A stretch of DNA of 38,694 bases from CALRGE01 sp964360635 (lineage in GTDB: Bacteria; Patescibacteriota; Gracilibacteria; UBA1369; 2-02-FULL-48-14). The notes beneath the pieces are model-generated. The model was not told the DNA's origin. It searched no databases and worked only from the letters and a program-made list of their open reading frames with translations. Numbering within the stretch: the stretch's first letter is position 1; every line of letters begins with the position of its first letter. The position numbers were made by a program, and so were the translations under genes. Location of the stretch: the NCBI GenBank assembly GCA_964360635.1, contig CAYHXO010000018.1, positions 1-38,694 on the forward strand. The letters run 5' to 3'. Shown here piece by piece: positions 37,689 through 38,694 of this stretch.

Positions 37689-38694
37689 ATGCAAAAAAGA
37701 AAAAAAATTATCATCGTTGGTGCGGGTTTTGCCGGTTTGTCTGCCGCTTATGAATTATCACAAAAAAAAGCGATCAAACTTCACATCTTTGAGCAAAGCT
37801 CTGAAGTTGGTGGGCGTGCTCATACGGAAAAAATTAAAGGGCACGAAGTAGACTTTGGTGGATTCATAATTTATCCATGGTATAAGCGCTTTAACGAACT
37901 CATCAAGAAGTTAAAATGTAAAAATCAGCTAAAAAAGATTCCTGTTTCTACGCTTTATTACGACATTGAAGGTACAGGAATGCTTAAAGATGAGCTCAGC
38001 CTAAAATTACCGCTCAATGAAATTATAAAGCTTTTCTTGAAAACATTCCCTGAAATGCTTATAGAAGACGATCCTTCTCGTCCACATTTGCATTCTTTTA
38101 ATGATTTAAGTGTCAAAGCTTATCTCAAAACATTGGGCCTAAAAGATAAAGAGGATTTTTACCTCAAGCTATTTGATACCATTTCACAAGGTTACTGTTA
38201 CGGCCCTGTTGAAGAATATAAAATGGCTTTCGCCGCCGGGATGATTCATCAAAATATCTTGCACGGAGATATTAATAGTGCTTTTTATTTTCCAAGTGGA
38301 ACTCAAGTTTTTGCGAAAAAACTGGCAAAGAAAATCAAATCAAATGGTGGAGTTTTCCATTTTGATACAAGTTTTAAAAAAGTTTCCGGAAATAAAATTA
38401 CAACGAATAAAGGAGTTTTTCTTGCTGATGCAATTATATTTGCTCACACCCCAGCAAAAGTGAAATATACACATTTTATCACTGCAACTATTGAATTTGA
38501 GAAAGCAATTTTGGTAAATCATGATGAAAACTGGGGCGCTTGTTTCTACCGAGACAATCCAAAATCAAATTTATCTATTCTATCATCAATAAACCTAGAA
38601 AAACTTTATCCGCATATGGGTGGTCATATAAATGTAAACAATGAAGCACTCCCCGAGCTTACGCACGGGGTTTCAGCCCAGCTCAAGCTTCGCT
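37689..38694 (+). CDS. FAD-dependent amine oxidase/desaturase-type protein, 3' end cut
   Basis: At least 335 aa, running off the right edge. The N-terminus IIIVGAGFAGLSAAYELSQ is the FAD-binding Rossmann motif, followed by FEQSSEVGGRAHTEKIKGHEVDFGGFIIY, the GG..R.....G...D.G pattern of protoporphyrinogen oxidase, phytoene desaturase and monoamine oxidase-like proteins. The usual C-terminal FAD motif would lie beyond the edge. Substrate cannot be told. The last 17 or so codons fall in the GC-rich repeat, so the true frame may differ there. Confidence 0.85.
   Translation, partial: MQKRKKIIIVGAGFAGLSAAYELSQKKAIKLHIFEQSSEVGGRAHTEKIKGHEVDFGGFIIYPWYKRFNELIKKLKCKNQLKKIPVSTLYYDIEGTGMLKDELSLKLPLNEIIKLFLKTFPEMLIEDDPSRPHLHSFNDLSVKAYLKTLGLKDKEDFYLKLFDTISQGYCYGPVEEYKMAFAAGMIHQNILHGDINSAFYFPSGTQVFAKKLAKKIKSNGGVFHFDTSFKKVSGNKITTNKGVFLADAIIFAHTPAKVKYTHFITATIEFEKAILVNHDENWGACFYRDNPKSNLSILSSINLEKLYPHMGGHINVNNEALPELTHGVSAQLKLR
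38643..38694. repeat. GC-rich palindromic repeat at right edge
   Basis: Begins AAGCACTCCC and contains CCCCG-N10-CGGGG (core GAGCTTACGCACGG), like the left-edge repeat whose core is CGGGCTTACGCCCGG. It is in-frame and stop-free in the FAD oxidase gene. Together with the left edge this suggests a family of dispersed repeats that break assembly. Confidence 0.5.

Noticed and set aside
1..38694. CRISPR array
   Set aside because: No set of regularly spaced, near-identical 20-40 base repeats was seen; the phased short repeats at 9770-9809 are 6-mers with 11-bp period.
1..38694. Recoding of TGA to Gly (Gracilibacteria/SR1 code)
   Set aside because: TGA ends several well-defined genes, including the pilT stop in ATGA, the 678-aa gene and the cNMP-binding gene, with proper starts overlapping.

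Overview
The window is AT-rich, densely coded bacterial DNA with standard stop codons: TAA, TAG and TGA all end clear genes, so TGA is not recoded. Short intergenic gaps, many ATGA stop/start overlaps, A-rich leaders with few strong Shine-Dalgarno sites, and a diversity-generating retroelement (DGR) suggest a Patescibacteria/CPR-type genome, possibly Peregrinibacteria-like. This placement is an inference from gene style; no rRNA or ribosomal protein gene is present. Both edges are GC-rich palindromic sequence and both cut a gene, so the window looks like a whole contig that breaks at a dispersed repeat.

Layout. 1-3533 (minus): an operon of two unknown proteins, a PilT-type ATPase, a cyclic-nucleotide-binding/GAF-like protein and an asparaginase cut by the edge. 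3708-4109: a small lipoprotein. 4189-6168: groES-groEL behind a CIRCE element. 6227-9712: dinD followed by a complete DGR with reverse transcriptase, Avd, template repeat (TR), and a target gene carrying the variable repeat (VR). 9986-11515: RNase Y. 11720-16008: a large GT-C-like membrane protein and a lamin-tail-domain surface protein. 16052-20816: a long unknown protein, then a redox cluster ([2Fe-2S] thioredoxin-like protein, TrxB, 2-Cys peroxiredoxin) and a DHH phosphoesterase. 20923-25433: hypotheticals, an orphan Phd-type antitoxin, SOD, Bcp, a DUF2203 protein and PepA. 25426-28928: a tiny membrane protein, an AI-2E-type permease, a sugar-nucleotide reductase, a PfkB-type kinase and an EVE-domain protein. 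29034-32898: a DEAD-box helicase, a lipoprotein, tRNA-Thr(CGT), an HNH-like protein, a 38-aa ORF and an RlmK-like methyltransferase. 32885-37565 (minus): membrane and lipoproteins, a MazF/PemK toxin and a zinc-ribbon protein. 37689-edge: an FAD amine oxidase-type gene.

The central system is the DGR. TR (8444-8538) and VR (8847-8941) are 95-base repeats on the minus strand. They differ at 18 positions and every one is an adenine of the coding-strand TR, the direct signature of adenine-specific mutagenic retrohoming. The reverse transcriptase has the DGR-type IGNLTSQ motif and YGDD. Unusually, avd lies on the opposite strand, overlaps the RT gene head to head by 20 bp, and is antisense to any TR-RT transcript. 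The target gene has a consensus promoter (TTGACA-N16-TATAAT), a helically phased triple ATAGCA array upstream, and its own terminator. The TR has a separate promoter and hairpin-rich leader.

Other regulatory signals: tandem 11-bp TTCAGG boxes recur upstream of three unrelated genes, a G7 tract fills the spacer of one promoter, and a G9 tract sits at the end of the RT gene.
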